Part shown: piece by piece, positions 1 through 10,450 of the stretch
Numbering within the stretch: position 1 is the stretch's first letter
Layout: each line of letters begins with the position of its first letter
Origin: Christiangramia crocea
GTDB taxonomy: Bacteria > Bacteroidota > Bacteroidia > Flavobacteriales > Flavobacteriaceae
Assembly (NCBI RefSeq): GCF_022410465.1
Contig: NZ_JAJSON010000008.1
Coordinates: 17,640-81,639 of the forward strand
Direction of reading: 5' to 3'
DNA length: 64,000 nt
Position numbers and translations under genes: made by a program
Notes under the pieces: generated by a model
What the model saw: the letters and a program-made list of their open reading frames with translations, nothing else
What the model was told of the DNA's origin: nothing
Databases searched by the model: none

Positions 1-1772
1 CCAAAATATGAATCGGTGTTCTTATACCTGGAAAAGGCAAATCCTAATCCTTCATTTCCTGCCAAATGCAGGTTAGAAGTCATCTCCTTCAATTTATTCA
101 ATATATCTATCGCCCGTTGGTCTGTAAGATGATCAAGACGGAATTCAAGAGGATCCTTTCCTGCCTTTTCCGCCAGCTCATCCATAAAGCTTTCAATGGC
201 AAAAATATTGGCATAGGCTCCAAGACTCCTTAAAGCCGAAACTCTTAAAGGGCCCTCGAAAAAATGTGCGTCAATTTTTTTATTTTGTATGGTATAGTAA
301 GGCTGTGCATTCCTGTAAGCCCCTCCAAGATAGCCTTGAGAAGGTCCGGTTCTGGTTCCTTCATAGTAAGAAGTGGGCAGTAGATTTTCCTTTCTTCCCC
401 CAGGACGTGTACTATGGGTGTCAGACCATAACTCGTATTTCCAGTTGTTAATCTTCCCATTCTTATCAAGGTTCCCTTCCAGCTCCATAAGCATTGCAGA
501 GCCGTAGGGTTCCCAGCCGTGTTCATCACTCCTTGACCATTGCAGCCGAATATGCTTTCCGGGATTTTCCAGGGCAAGTATAGCGACTTCAGCAGATACA
601 TCATCAGCAGCGTTGTGGCCATAGCAGCCGGAGCCCGGTACTCCGGTTACTTGCATTTTGCCTTCGTTGATATTCAGAAGGTCGGCAACTGCCCCCTGTA
701 ATGGATATACTCCCTGACTATGGGTCCAGATCTGGAGTTTGTCCCCGTCAAAGAACCCAACAGCACATGAAGGCCCAATAGACCCATGCATAATATAAGG
801 TTTCGAATAAAAAGCCTTGACGGAATTATCCCTGAAGTTCAAATTTCCGGTACTTTCGACATTTTCAGATTTTGACGAAATTTCCTTTATATAATCTTTC
901 CAGGCATCAGTTTGAGGTAAGCTGGCAGGGACAGACCATTTACAATCCCTTTCAAGGATTTCTTTGGCCTTCTGCGCCTGATATTCATCGCCGGCAAGTA
1001 TCCCGATAAAATTGTTTTTCCTGATAATATTAATGATAGTACTAAGTTTTTCTGCTTTTTCCGGTTTAAATTCTTCCAATACAGAGTTATATGCCGGAGG
1101 TCTTATTACACGGGCATGGATCATATCCGGAAATCTAAGGTCCTGAACATATACAGGTTCACCGGTAACCATTTTAAGAATATCTTTCCTGGGAACCGGG
1201 GTTCCCACAAGCTGGTATTCAGATTTCCGTTTTAATTTTATTTCTGAAGGGATGGCAGCCTCTATCTGTTTTCCCTGAAGAACTTCTGGAAAGGAATAAG
1301 CTTTGCCATTTTCTTTATTGAGGATCTTGCCTTTTTGAAGAATTAGGGATTGTTTCTGTAAATTATATTTTTCTGAAGCAGTTTCAAGGAGTATATCTGC
1401 AGCAGTCGCTGCAGCCTTTCTTACATTCATGGCACTTTGGGTGATAGAACGGCTCCCCGCGGTATATCCTTCATTGGGTGTTGTCTTGGTTTCGGCAAGG
1501 TGTACTTCAACTTGGTCTATATCCATATTGAGTTCTTCTGCAGCCACCTGTGCGATCGCGATCCGTATTCCCTGTCCCAGTTCCATTTTACCGGTGAAGA
1601 TGAGTATCCTGCCATCTTCCAGAACCTGGAACCAGTCCTTTACCCTTGGGTCCTGCATAATGACTTCTTCAAAACCACAACTTTCATAAGAAAGGACAGT
1701 CTCTGGGATCATGCTGAAACCAATGGCAACATAACCGGTGTTTTTAATAAAAGTTCTGCGGGTGATCTTCAT
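1..1772 (-). CDS. Molybdopterin-binding oxidoreductase large subunit, IorB-like (partial)
   Basis: The reading frame is open from an ATG at 1772 to the window edge, about 590 codons, so the C-terminus is missing (family members usually exceed 700 residues). The start reads MKITRRTFIKN, a twin-arginine signal that predicts Tat export of a folded cofactor-loaded enzyme. Motifs typical of the isoquinoline 1-oxidoreductase beta/aldehyde oxidase family are visible, including KMELGQGIRIAIAQVAAEEL near residues 60-80 and GSRSITQSA near 105. It overlaps the 2Fe-2S subunit gene upstream by 4 bp (ATGA), the usual two-gene arrangement. Family assignment is strong. The substrate cannot be read from sequence; an aldehyde or N-heterocycle is typical for the family. 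Confidence 0.9.
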   Translation of the reverse strand, partial: MKITRRTFIKNTGYVAIGFSMIPETVLSYESCGFEEVIMQDPRVKDWFQVLEDGRILIFTGKMELGQGIRIAIAQVAAEELNMDIDQVEVHLAETKTTPNEGYTAGSRSITQSAMNVRKAAATAADILLETASEKYNLQKQSLILQKGKILNKENGKAYSFPEVLQGKQIEAAIPSEIKLKRKSEYQLVGTPVPRKDILKMVTGEPVYVQDLRFPDMIHARVIRPPAYNSVLEEFKPEKAEKLSTIINIIRKNNFIGILAGDEYQAQKAKEILERDCKWSVPASLPQTDAWKDYIKEISSKSENVESTGNLNFRDNSVKAFYSKPYIMHGSIGPSCAVGFFDGDKLQIWTHSQGVYPLQGAVADLLNINEGKMQVTGVPGSGCYGHNAADDVSAEVAILALENPGKHIRLQWSRSDEHGWEPYGSAMLMELEGNLDKNGKINNWKYELWSDTHSTRPGGRKENLLPTSYYEGTRTGPSQGYLGGAYRNAQPYYTIQNKKIDAHFFEGPLRVSALRSLGAYANIFAIESFMDELAEKAGKDPLEFRLDHLTDQRAIDILNKLKEMTSNLHLAGNEGLGFAFSRYKNTDSYF

Positions 1773-2239
1773 CTTAATCGGCTTTTAGCTGCAGCTTTTT
1801 CAACTGCCTTTATAAACCTGCTGTGAGTTCCACACCGGCAGAGTACTCTTTTCAGTCCTTCATCAATGGCGGCCCTATCGGGATCGGGATTTTCCTTCAA
1901 TAATGAAATCGTGGAGATAAGCATTCCGTTAAGGCAGTATCCGCATTGGGCTGCCTGTTCTTCAAGAAATGCTTCCTGTACAGGATGTAATTTGTCCCTG
2001 TTTCCCAGTCCCTTCAGGGTTATGATATCTCTATTCTGAACTACACTTACGGGAATCCTGCAGCTGGGATAGGCTTTATCGTCCAGCAGGACCATACATG
2101 CGCCACATTGTTCATAACCACAGCCGTATTTAGGCCCGTTCAATTCCAGCTGATTTCTAAGTACGTAAAGCAAAGGGGTTTCCGGATCCGTTTCCAGTTG
2201 ATACTTTTTAGAATTTACGGTAAGAGATATTTTATCCAT
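1769..2239 (-). CDS. (2Fe-2S)-binding small subunit, IorA-like
   Basis: This 156-residue protein is the small electron-transfer subunit of a xanthine-oxidase-family enzyme. It has a plant-type [2Fe-2S] ferredoxin half with the cysteine pattern YGCGYEQCGACMV followed by a fourth Cys (YPSC). The second helical [2Fe-2S] half carries CGYCLNGM and LCRCGTHSRFIKAV. Both clusters appear intact and the length is normal for the family. It is translated just ahead of the large subunit with a 4-bp overlap, so the two should be made in equal amounts. It has no signal peptide and would be co-exported with the Tat-bearing large subunit (inference). Confidence 0.93.
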   Translation of the reverse strand: MDKISLTVNSKKYQLETDPETPLLYVLRNQLELNGPKYGCGYEQCGACMVLLDDKAYPSCRIPVSVVQNRDIITLKGLGNRDKLHPVQEAFLEEQAAQCGYCLNGMLISTISLLKENPDPDRAAIDEGLKRVLCRCGTHSRFIKAVEKAAAKSRLR

Positions 2240-2326
2240 GCTTTCGCTTATTTAGGGATTGTGCCGGTGATTCCTAAATATAACGAAAATATAAATATCT
2301 GAATTTAAGGTTTTTATGGTTTGATG

Positions 2327-2782
2327 TTACGAGTTCTTCATGAAGTCGAAAGCTCCTTTCCTTAGATTGATATCATATTCAAGATAAGCCTTAAGGCAGG
2401 CCAGGAAATTTGCCCATCCTTCAGAATTTCTTCCAAACCATTCAATCCCTTTATCATTGGTATCCATTTTCCCTTCCGTAATTCTTACCAGGGTGTTGTT
2501 ATCAGCTCTGGATTCAAGTTTGATGTCTACATTCAGCTTTTTACCCGGGGCTCCTTCCCATTCAAAAGCAATTAGCTGCGGCTGTATCACTTTGGTTACT
2601 TCTATATTAAATTTGTCATCAAATTCAGGGAATTTCCAGGTAATGGTTTCTCCCTCAATCATTTTACCACTGCCTTCTGCAATAAAATAATTAGACATTT
2701 TAGCCGGATCTATAATGGCGTCAAATACTTCATCTACTGGTTTCGAGATTTGAATGGCGGTTTTTATTTCAAGCTGTGTCAT
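2327..2782 (-). CDS. SRPBCC / AHSA1-like domain protein
   Basis: A 151-residue single-domain protein with the START/Bet v1-like opening ISKPVDEVFDAIIDPAKMS and the AHSA1 pattern of alternating strands ending in a long C-terminal helix (GWANFLACLKAYLEY). Such proteins bind hydrophobic ligands or act as Hsp90-activator-like folds; no catalytic residue defines a reaction. It is a monocistronic minus-strand gene between the iorAB-like pair and the divergent transporter. Family call is secure, function is not. Confidence 0.85.
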   Translation of the reverse strand: MTQLEIKTAIQISKPVDEVFDAIIDPAKMSNYFIAEGSGKMIEGETITWKFPEFDDKFNIEVTKVIQPQLIAFEWEGAPGKKLNVDIKLESRADNNTLVRITEGKMDTNDKGIEWFGRNSEGWANFLACLKAYLEYDINLRKGAFDFMKNS

Positions 2783-2856
2783 AAGATTTATTTAGGTAGA
2801 ATTTTAAAGTTCGGAAAAATTATTCTTTTTACTAATTATTTATGCCTGGAAGTAAA

Positions 2857-2869
2857 GATGCGACGCATC
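2857..2869. promoter_or_regulatory. Short perfect palindrome upstream of the DASS transporter
   Basis: GATGCGACGCATC is a perfect inverted repeat (6-bp arms, 1-nt centre) in the 139-bp divergent interval between the SRPBCC gene and the transporter, 53 bp before the transporter ATG. It could be an operator or a REP-like relic. I see no second copy in the window. Confidence 0.3.
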
Positions 2870-2921
2870 AGATGAAGCCTTATTATTTTATTTATCTTGG
2901 TTGAGAAAACTGACTGACCTC

Positions 2922-4403
2922 ATGAATCAAAATATTAAAAGACTCATTCTGCTTCTGGGCCCTTTGATGTTTATTTTATTACAAATACTGGGAAGACCGG
3001 CATCAATGCCCGAAGAAGCGTTTGAAGTATTATGTGTTACTATCTGGATGGCCCTGTGGTGGGTCTTTGAGGTCATACCTATTTCGGTAACTGCGATTTT
3101 ACCAATAATCCTTTTTCCTTTAACCGGTGCGGTTGATATTGAAACAACTACCGCTGCATTCGGTCATAAATACGTTTTTCTCTATCTGGGAGGTTTTATA
3201 CTAGCTGTGGCAATAGAAAAATGGGACCTTCATAAAAGGATCGCACTTTCAATTATCAATCTGATTGGAACCAATATCAAACTTATTATCCTGGGTTTTA
3301 TGGTAGCTACAGCCTTTTTGTCTATGTGGATCTCCAATACAGCTACAACTGTTATGATGCTTCCTATCGGGACAGCGATAATTTCCCAGTTAAAGGATAA
3401 TCCCAGTACCGCTGAGGATGAAAACAAAATTTTCGGAAAGGCACTAATGCTTGCCATAGCTTATAGCGCCTCTATTGGCGGGGTTGCCACCTTAATTGGA
3501 ACGCCTCCCAACCTTGTTTTTGCAGGAATAGTAGAAGAACTCTATGGTATTGAGATCAGTTTTCTTAAATGGTTAATGCTTGGCTTACCTATTTCTATTG
3601 TACTTCTTTTCCTGTGCTGGAAGTATCTCACTGTAAAAGCCTTTAATTTTGGTCAAAGTCGGTTCCCGGGTGGGAAAGAGGAAATACGACGTCTCTTGCA
3701 GCAGCTCGGGAATCTGAATAAGCAGGAGAAAAGAGTATTACTGGTTTTTAGCCTGACAGCTTTCTGTTGGATCAGCCGAAGTTTTTTGTTGCAACCATTT
3801 CTGCCTTTTATAGACGATACCATAATAGCCATGTCAGCGGCGGTTGTCCTTTTTATAATTCCTTCGGGTAAACCAAAACAAAAACTTATTAGCTGGGAAG
3901 AAGCAGTTAAAATTCCATGGGGTATTATTCTGCTTTTTGGTGGAGGCATGGCACTGGCTAAAGGTTTTAGCGATTCCGGTTTGGCAGTGTGGATAGGAGA
4001 GCAGCTCGTAAACCTTGAAAATTTACCTCTATTCCTTCTCGTTGTAGTACTCATAGCTGCCGTGAATTTTCTAACAGAAGTCACTTCCAATCTGGCAACA
4101 ACGGCCATGCTGTTACCTATACTGGCTCCCATGGCTGTGGCTCTTGATTTGCACCCTTATTTTTTGATGGTCGGCGCCACGCTTGCAGCTTCCTGTGCAT
4201 TCATGCTTCCGGTGGCCACACCTCCCAATGCGGTGGTTTTTGGATCCGGTTATCTGCACATCCCCGATATGATAAGAACGGGAATATGGATGAATATAGT
4301 TTCGATAATTATCCTGAGCCTGGTGGTATATTTTGCCTTACCTATAATCTGGGATTTCGATCCTGAAGTGATACCCAAGAAATTTGAATTGTCAAAAATC
4401 TAA
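2922..4403 (+). CDS. DASS/SLC13-family sodium:anion symporter
   Basis: A polytopic inner-membrane carrier of 493 residues from the ATG at 2922; a TTG 21 bp upstream is in frame but less likely. The two SNT-type hairpins that define the divalent-anion:Na+ symporters are present: WISNTATTVMMLPIG with GTPPNLVF in the first half, and VTSNLATTAMLLPILAP with ATPPNAVVFG in the second. Substrates in the family are dicarboxylates, citrate, sulfate or phosphate; the sequence does not choose between them. Its stop overlaps the stop of the convergent AraC regulator by 4 bp, but the adjacent regulator need not control it. Confidence 0.92.
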   Translation: MNQNIKRLILLLGPLMFILLQILGRPASMPEEAFEVLCVTIWMALWWVFEVIPISVTAILPIILFPLTGAVDIETTTAAFGHKYVFLYLGGFILAVAIEKWDLHKRIALSIINLIGTNIKLIILGFMVATAFLSMWISNTATTVMMLPIGTAIISQLKDNPSTAEDENKIFGKALMLAIAYSASIGGVATLIGTPPNLVFAGIVEELYGIEISFLKWLMLGLPISIVLLFLCWKYLTVKAFNFGQSRFPGGKEEIRRLLQQLGNLNKQEKRVLLVFSLTAFCWISRSFLLQPFLPFIDDTIIAMSAAVVLFIIPSGKPKQKLISWEEAVKIPWGIILLFGGGMALAKGFSDSGLAVWIGEQLVNLENLPLFLLVVVLIAAVNFLTEVTSNLATTAMLLPILAPMAVALDLHPYFLMVGATLAASCAFMLPVATPPNAVVFGSGYLHIPDMIRTGIWMNIVSIIILSLVVYFALPIIWDFDPEVIPKKFELSKI

Positions 4404-5446
4404 TTCGTATCTCCTTGTATTTCCTCTTCTGAGTGATTTTTCTTTGACTTTAAAAAGTATTTTGGACTCACCCCATATTTTTCTTTGAATATCTTCGAGA
4501 AGTAACTGCGATTGTTCAGCCCAATAGATGTCACGATCTCAGAAATGTTCTTTTCGGAAAGCATCAGCATTTCTTTGGCAGCCTCAAGCTTTACATGCTG
4601 CATGTATTTGTTCACCGTAAGATTATAGACATACTTAAAACCATCCTGGAGTTTATTCACATTGGTACCCGCTTCTTTAGCAAGAGACTCAACAGTATGA
4701 TTTGTGCTAAGATCTCCCTGGATGCGTTTGGCTACATAATCTACTTTTTGGATGTCAGATTTTCTGAGGATCTTTGGCAGGTTTTCACCGTTCTCATCGT
4801 CTTCATACTGAGCTATCTGTATTACCATCATCTCAAAGGCTTTTCCTTCCAAAAAGAGACTCCTCAGAAAACCGGTATAATCCTTAGTGTTGATCGCGTC
4901 CATAAGATCTGCCGCTTTAATACTGTAATTCCCCTGGTAAAAAAATTGGTTTTTAGAAACCGCGTCCTTGAAAAGTTCTTTCAGTGTAGGGTCCAGATCT
5001 TTGAAATCATAATTAGAACGGTGGGCAAAAATAGACCTTATAATTTCCAGACTTGAAACGTGAGTGGGAACATTCTTTTTGAAGTATAATATATGACCAT
5101 CGTAGCCACTACTGCTCACTACGATATTTTGATACGGATCAATTTTATGGACCTTATCGCTCTTTTGAAAACTATGTTTAACGCTCCCTTCTGAACAGAA
5201 AATGAATTTAAGCGGATGCACGGTATTGATAGAGAAATGGATCTCTACGTCTTCATTAAATTTACAATTGTAGTTGACAAAACCTATTCCGGAATCAAAA
5301 CTGCATCCCCTGATATATCCTTCACCTAGTTCTGAAGGAATCTCAATAGTCAGTTCACCACTGCTGTTTTTCAATTCCGTCTCCAAACAACCAGCAATAT
5401 CTTCCAGGATCTCATTTACCGGTAAAGTTTTTACATTTATTCTCAT
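4400..5446 (-). CDS. AraC-family transcriptional regulator
   Basis: The C-terminal ~100 residues form a double helix-turn-helix AraC domain (SLAKEAGTNVNKLQDGFKYV, then ISEIVTSIGLNNRSYFSKIF and KEKYGVSPKYFLK). The N-terminal ~230 residues are a family-specific sensing region without a recognisable cupin motif. I start it at the ATG at 5446 (MRINVKTLP), giving 348 residues. An upstream in-frame start at 5497 would add 17 residues that look like leader sequence. It points away from the arsenosugar cluster, with a 296-bp intergenic region between them. Its target is unknown. Confidence 0.88.
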   Translation of the reverse strand: MRINVKTLPVNEILEDIAGCLETELKNSSGELTIEIPSELGEGYIRGCSFDSGIGFVNYNCKFNEDVEIHFSINTVHPLKFIFCSEGSVKHSFQKSDKVHKIDPYQNIVVSSSGYDGHILYFKKNVPTHVSSLEIIRSIFAHRSNYDFKDLDPTLKELFKDAVSKNQFFYQGNYSIKAADLMDAINTKDYTGFLRSLFLEGKAFEMMVIQIAQYEDDENGENLPKILRKSDIQKVDYVAKRIQGDLSTNHTVESLAKEAGTNVNKLQDGFKYVYNLTVNKYMQHVKLEAAKEMLMLSEKNISEIVTSIGLNNRSYFSKIFKEKYGVSPKYFLKSKKNHSEEEIQGDTN

Positions 5447-5742
5447 ATGCAGTAGTGGTGCTAATAACGCCCATTTAAAGTTAAGCGTTTTTAACAAATT
5501 ATTTAAAAATATTGGTGGCGTAAAATTATAATTTGTGTGAAAAAATTAAGAATCGGAAAGAAATATATTATTCTTTGAGATAATTGTAATGCGAAAAACG
5601 TTATTCACAATCTTCCGAAAGCTATTATTCAGGCAGGTTTCAGTTTTATGAGGTCAAATTCCCGAATGAAAATAATTTGTTAAATGTTACTGCTGTCTTC
5701 TTAGTAGGTCCTTTTTATTTTAAATTCAGGAAAAGTAATATT
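5447..5742. other. Divergent intergenic region, AraC regulator / small membrane protein
   Basis: This 296-bp AT-rich interval carries the divergent promoters of the regulator and of the genes leading into the arsenosugar cluster. I find no clear Bacteroidota -33/-7 pair or long inverted repeat in it, so no promoter is called. Confidence 0.5.
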
Positions 5743-5922
5743 ATGAGTAAACATGACAGATCTTCACCGGTGCCTACCAAGCATCGTGAATCGGAAGAAG
5801 GAAGAAATCAATCAACAGAGACAAGAACCGATAAGTCCAGATCAAAATTATGGATCGTTATACTTATTGTTATTGTATTTTTACTTATTATTCTTGCCGT
5901 AACAGGCGTTGTAACCTTATAA
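5743..5922 (+). CDS. Small single-pass membrane protein
   Basis: A 59-residue protein starting at the ATG at 5743. Its first 36 residues are hydrophilic and charged (many Ser, Arg, Glu). One strong C-terminal hydrophobic segment follows (LWIVILIVIVFLLIILAVTG), so it is probably tail-anchored with a cytoplasmic N-terminus. I do not recognise the family. It precedes the arsenosugar genes by 59 bp on the same strand and could share their transcript, but nothing ties it to arsenic. Confidence 0.55.
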   Translation: MSKHDRSSPVPTKHRESEEGRNQSTETRTDKSRSKLWIVILIVIVFLLIILAVTGVVTL

Positions 5923-5981
5923 AACTGATCGCCTTAATTTTTCGTAAATATTTTAAATGCTTAAAGCATAATTGATTCGCT

Positions 5982-6317
5982 ATGTCTAAAAATTATTATG
6001 ATCCTGCCGATTTGAGAAAATTCAGGGAGATAACTGAATGGAGTGAAGAACTGGGTACTAAATTCTTTGATTATTATGGAAAAGTGTTCGAGGAAGGAGC
6101 GCTATCTGCCAGGGAGAAATCCCTTATCGCCCTTGCTGTTTCGCATGTGGTGAAATGCCCTTATTGCATTGATGCCTACACCAAGGATGGGTTGCAGCGT
6201 GGGATTACCAAAGAAGAGATGATGGAAGCCGTTCATGCCGGTGCAGCCATAGAAAGTGGTGCGACCCTGGTCCATGGCGTGCAAATGATGAATAAATACA
6301 AAAAGCTGAGCATGTAA
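5982..6317 (+). CDS. Arsenosugar biosynthesis-associated AhpD/CMD-like protein
   Basis: This 111-residue carboxymuconolactone decarboxylase/AhpD-fold protein has the redox motif CPYCIDAYTKDG (CxxC) after LIALAVSHVVK, as in alkylhydroperoxidase-like proteins. The size and context match the small peroxidase-like family that NCBI names as arsenosugar biosynthesis-associated. It lies 47 bp before the radical SAM gene arsS and is the first gene of the run. A thiol redox step on an arsenic intermediate is plausible, but that role is inference from neighbourhood. Confidence 0.88.
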   Translation: MSKNYYDPADLRKFREITEWSEELGTKFFDYYGKVFEEGALSAREKSLIALAVSHVVKCPYCIDAYTKDGLQRGITKEEMMEAVHAGAAIESGATLVHGVQMMNKYKKLSM

Positions 6318-6364
6318 GTTAATTCAGAAAAACTGAACTAACTAATACTCAAGAAAACCTGTTT

Positions 6365-7420
<1,056 letters not shown>

Positions 7421-7430
7421 GATTTTGGAT

Positions 7431-7928
7431 ATGATGAAGCCCCATTTATTTCTTTTGATACTTATGTCTGCTTTGCCTTCGTTGTACGCACAGCAATCTA
7501 TCGGTGATCTTTTGGAAAAATATAACTCCGGGAATGTCCCGTACATTTCTGTCGAGGAATTAAGAATGCAGCAGCTGGATAGCAATGTGATCATCCTGGA
7601 TGCACGTGAACAGGAGGAATTTGAGGTAAGTCATATTAAAGGTGCTCATTTTATAGGCTATAATGAATTCGATATTTCCCGGCTTAATAATTATCCTAAG
7701 AACAGGAAGATAGTGGTCTACTGTTCTATTGGGGTAAGATCAGCCAAGATCGGGGATAAGCTCCAGAATGCTGGCTTCAAAAATGTAAGAAATCTTTACG
7801 GCGGAATCTTTTCCTGGAAAAATAAGGGATATGAAGTTATGAATTCTGAAGGAAAGCAAACAGAGAAAGTGCATGCATACTCAAAGCACTGGTCAAATTG
7901 GTTAAAAAATGCCGAAAAGGTTTATTAA
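7431..7928 (+). CDS. Rhodanese-like domain protein, exported
   Basis: The start is the ATG at 7431, which begins a classical signal peptide (MMKPHLFLLILMSALPSLYA followed by QQS). An earlier in-frame start at 7413 overlaps arsS and spoils the signal. The mature part is one rhodanese domain with the entry strand VIILDAREQEEFEVSHIKGA and the active-site loop VVYCSIGVRSAK (catalytic Cys at residue 98). A rhodanese is a common member of arsenosugar clusters. A sulfur-transfer role in the periplasm is inferred from the fold; the substrate is unknown. Confidence 0.9.
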   Translation: MMKPHLFLLILMSALPSLYAQQSIGDLLEKYNSGNVPYISVEELRMQQLDSNVIILDAREQEEFEVSHIKGAHFIGYNEFDISRLNNYPKNRKIVVYCSIGVRSAKIGDKLQNAGFKNVRNLYGGIFSWKNKGYEVMNSEGKQTEKVHAYSKHWSNWLKNAEKVY

Positions 7929-8549
7929 GTGAATAAAGAGAATCTACTTATAATTTTTACCAAAAATCCCGTTAGGGGTAAGGTGAAGACGAGGCTTGCC
8001 AAAGACCTTGGAGAAGAGAATGCACTGGAAATTTATAAATTCCTTTTAAAACATTCTTTTGATATAACTGTCTCTCTTGAGGTGACTAAACAGGTGTATT
8101 ATTCAGATGAGATACCTGAGAAAGATATGTGGAATGATGGGAATTTCATTAAAAAACAACAGAAAGGAAATGATCTTGGCGAACGGATGGAGAATGCTTT
8201 TAAAGATGGATTTGCAGATGGTTTTCAAAGAATTGTAATCATTGGGACAGATCTTATCGAGCTGAAGACAGATGATATTAAGGAAGCTTTCAGGCATTTA
8301 TATGATAATGATTATGTAGTGGGTCCTGCGGAAGACGGAGGATATTATCTTCTAGGTATGAATTCTTTAAATTCGGAAATCTTTAAAAATAAAGAATGGA
8401 GTACTTCCGGTGTTCTGAGAGATACATTGAAGGATATGGAAGGCTCTAAAATCAAATTATTACGAACCCAAAACGATATAGATGTGCCTGGTGACATTGA
8501 AGCTCACCCGGTCTTTCAAAAAATTATAGAATATGAGCGACAGAATTGA
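7929..8549 (+). CDS. TIGR04282 family arsenosugar biosynthesis glycosyltransferase (DUF2064)
   Basis: This 206-residue protein has the nucleotidyl/glycosyl transferase A-fold opening LLIIFTKNPVRGKVKTRLA and the metal-site region IVIIGTDLIEL. The signature AEDGGYYLLGMN appears near residues 135-147. It starts with GTG directly after the rhodanese stop codon, implying tight translational coupling, and its end overlaps the PNP start by 17 bp. The family is consistently found in arsenosugar clusters. It presumably acts with the TIGR04283 protein to attach the ribose or aglycone part, but the exact reaction is not established. Confidence 0.93.
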   Translation: MNKENLLIIFTKNPVRGKVKTRLAKDLGEENALEIYKFLLKHSFDITVSLEVTKQVYYSDEIPEKDMWNDGNFIKKQQKGNDLGERMENAFKDGFADGFQRIVIIGTDLIELKTDDIKEAFRHLYDNDYVVGPAEDGGYYLLGMNSLNSEIFKNKEWSTSGVLRDTLKDMEGSKIKLLRTQNDIDVPGDIEAHPVFQKIIEYERQN

Positions 8550-9345
8550 TGAATCTGTAGACTATTTAAAATCCAAAGGCTTTGGCAAGCCTGAAATAGG
8601 TATTATCCTGGGAACCGGCCTGGGTCAGTTACTGGATGAAATCGATATTGAAGTAGAGACAAGTTATAACCATATTCCCTATTTTCCAACGGCTACCGTA
8701 GAATTTCACAAAGGGAAACTTATTTACGGTAGCCTGGAAGGAAAGAAGGTTGTGGTGATGCAGGGAAGGTTCCATCTCTATGAAGGCTACAGTCTTTTTG
8801 ATGTAACCTATCCCGTAAGAGTCATGAAAAGACTGGGGATAAAAAGAATGCTGGTTTCAAATGCTTCCGGGGCGATCAACCTTGATTTCCAAAAGGGCGA
8901 ACTAATGCTGATAGATGATCATATTAACCTGCAGGGAGGTTCACCTCTGGCTTTTCATGGGGTAGATCGTTTGGGAGAGCGTTTCGTAGATATGAGCGAG
9001 CCTTACGATCCCGATATGAACAGGCTTTTTGAAGAATCTGCAAAGGAGAATAATATCACTTTACATAAGGGAGTATATGCCTCAGTACTGGGTCCGCAAC
9101 TGGAGACCAGGGCAGAGTACAGATACCTTAAAATCATCGGCGCAGATGCGGTAGGGATGAGTACCGTTCCCGAGGTGATTGTAGCCAATCACCTTGAGAT
9201 TCCCGTTTCGGCAATTTCAGTGATAACAGATCAGGGAGATCCTGATAATCTTGAAAAGGTGAATATAAAGGATATCCTGGCCATGGCTGCGAAAGCGGAA
9301 CCCGATATGGTAAAATTATTTAAAGGAATACTAAATAAAATTTAA
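8533..9345 (+). CDS. Purine nucleoside phosphorylase (class II, trimeric type)
   Basis: A 270-residue enzyme with all the hallmarks of the PNP/MTAP family: IILGTGLGQL (phosphate loop), MQGRFHLYEGY, VSNASGAIN, and the purine-pocket segment GPQLETRAEYRYLK followed by GADAVGMSTVPEV. It splits purine nucleosides with phosphate. In arsenosugar clusters the expected job is to remove adenine from the arseno-adenosine made by ArsS, giving an arseno-ribose 1-phosphate; this role is inferred from synteny. It may also serve normal purine salvage. It overlaps the TIGR04282 gene by 17 bp. Confidence 0.94.
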   Translation: MSDRIDESVDYLKSKGFGKPEIGIILGTGLGQLLDEIDIEVETSYNHIPYFPTATVEFHKGKLIYGSLEGKKVVVMQGRFHLYEGYSLFDVTYPVRVMKRLGIKRMLVSNASGAINLDFQKGELMLIDDHINLQGGSPLAFHGVDRLGERFVDMSEPYDPDMNRLFEESAKENNITLHKGVYASVLGPQLETRAEYRYLKIIGADAVGMSTVPEVIVANHLEIPVSAISVITDQGDPDNLEKVNIKDILAMAAKAEPDMVKLFKGILNKI

Positions 9346-9467
9346 GAATAAATTGATTTGAGGCATTTTGGAAGCTATCCCGGGAGATAAGGCTTTAATC
9401 TGATAGGAAGAATTCGCCACGAATATAAATTTCAAATTCTCAAATCATCCCATTGATAAATTAATAA

Positions 9468-10436
9468 ATGAGCTATTTAGAAACGACAAAAGATGTATAC
9501 AGGGAGGCGGCTTTAACGCCTGATGTTGGATTATGCTGCACCACCAATCCCATCTGGGAATTACCTGGATTAAAGATCCCGAAGATCATGCAGGAAATGA
9601 ACTATGGTTGTGGAACCACTGTACATGCCAGGGACCTTACCAATAGTCCCAAAACGCTGTATGTAGGTGTGGGCGGAGGAATGGAATTGCTTCAGTTCGC
9701 TTATTTTTCAAGGCAGGAATCCGGGGTGGTAGGAGTAGATGTGGTGGACGAAATGCTGGAGGCTTCGAGAAGGAATTTTAAGGAAGCCGAGGAATTGAAT
9801 CCCTGGTTCAAATCTGAATTCGTAGATCTGAAAAAAGGAGATGCCACAGATCTTCCGGTGGAGGACAATTCCATTGATGTGGCTGCCCAGAACTGCCTTT
9901 TTAATATTTTCAAGACCGAAGAGCTTACAAAAGCTTTAAAGGAAATGTATCGTGTTCTGAAACCTCATGGCCGGCTGGTGATGAGCGATCCTACCTGCGA
10001 GCAGGAGATGAACGAAGAGCTAAGGAATGATGAAAGGTTACGTGCCTTATGCCTTAGCGGAAGCCTTCCTATTAAGGATTATGTAAAAGCGCTGACGGAT
10101 GCAGGCTTTGGTACCATTGAGATTCGTGCCAGGAAACCATATAGAATCCTGGATCCTAAAAACTATCCTACCAAAAATCTCGTATATATAGAGTCTATTG
10201 AAGTGGCCGCGATCAAAGATCCGATGCCGGAGGATGGTCCCTGTGTTTTTACGGGAAAAGCAGCGATTTATTACGGTGAAGATGATCATTTTGATGACGG
10301 GGCAGGTCATATTCTCATTAAGAATCAGCCTTTGGCGATCTGTGATAAAACTGCCGGAGCACTGGCTTCTCTGGGGAGAGATGATATATTTATTAGTGAG
10401 TCTACCTTCCATTACGATGGCGGGGGTTGTTGCTAA
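9468..10436 (+). CDS. arsM: Arsenosugar-type arsenite methyltransferase ArsM
   Basis: A 322-residue SAM-dependent methyltransferase of the ArsM subtype found with ArsS. SAM motif I is TLYVGVGGGMELL (about residues 64-75), followed by VVGVDVVDEML. Arsenic-binding cysteine candidates are Cys23-Cys24 (LCCTT), Cys48 (YGCGTT), the Cys of DPTCEQ and a terminal GGGCC. It methylates As(III) to the dimethyl form that feeds ArsS. A gap of 122 bp separates it from the PNP gene, so it may have its own promoter. No arsR, arsC or acr3 lies nearby. Confidence 0.94.
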   Translation: MSYLETTKDVYREAALTPDVGLCCTTNPIWELPGLKIPKIMQEMNYGCGTTVHARDLTNSPKTLYVGVGGGMELLQFAYFSRQESGVVGVDVVDEMLEASRRNFKEAEELNPWFKSEFVDLKKGDATDLPVEDNSIDVAAQNCLFNIFKTEELTKALKEMYRVLKPHGRLVMSDPTCEQEMNEELRNDERLRALCLSGSLPIKDYVKALTDAGFGTIEIRARKPYRILDPKNYPTKNLVYIESIEVAAIKDPMPEDGPCVFTGKAAIYYGEDDHFDDGAGHILIKNQPLAICDKTAGALASLGRDDIFISESTFHYDGGGCC

Positions 10437-10450
10437 GAGATGTTTTGCCA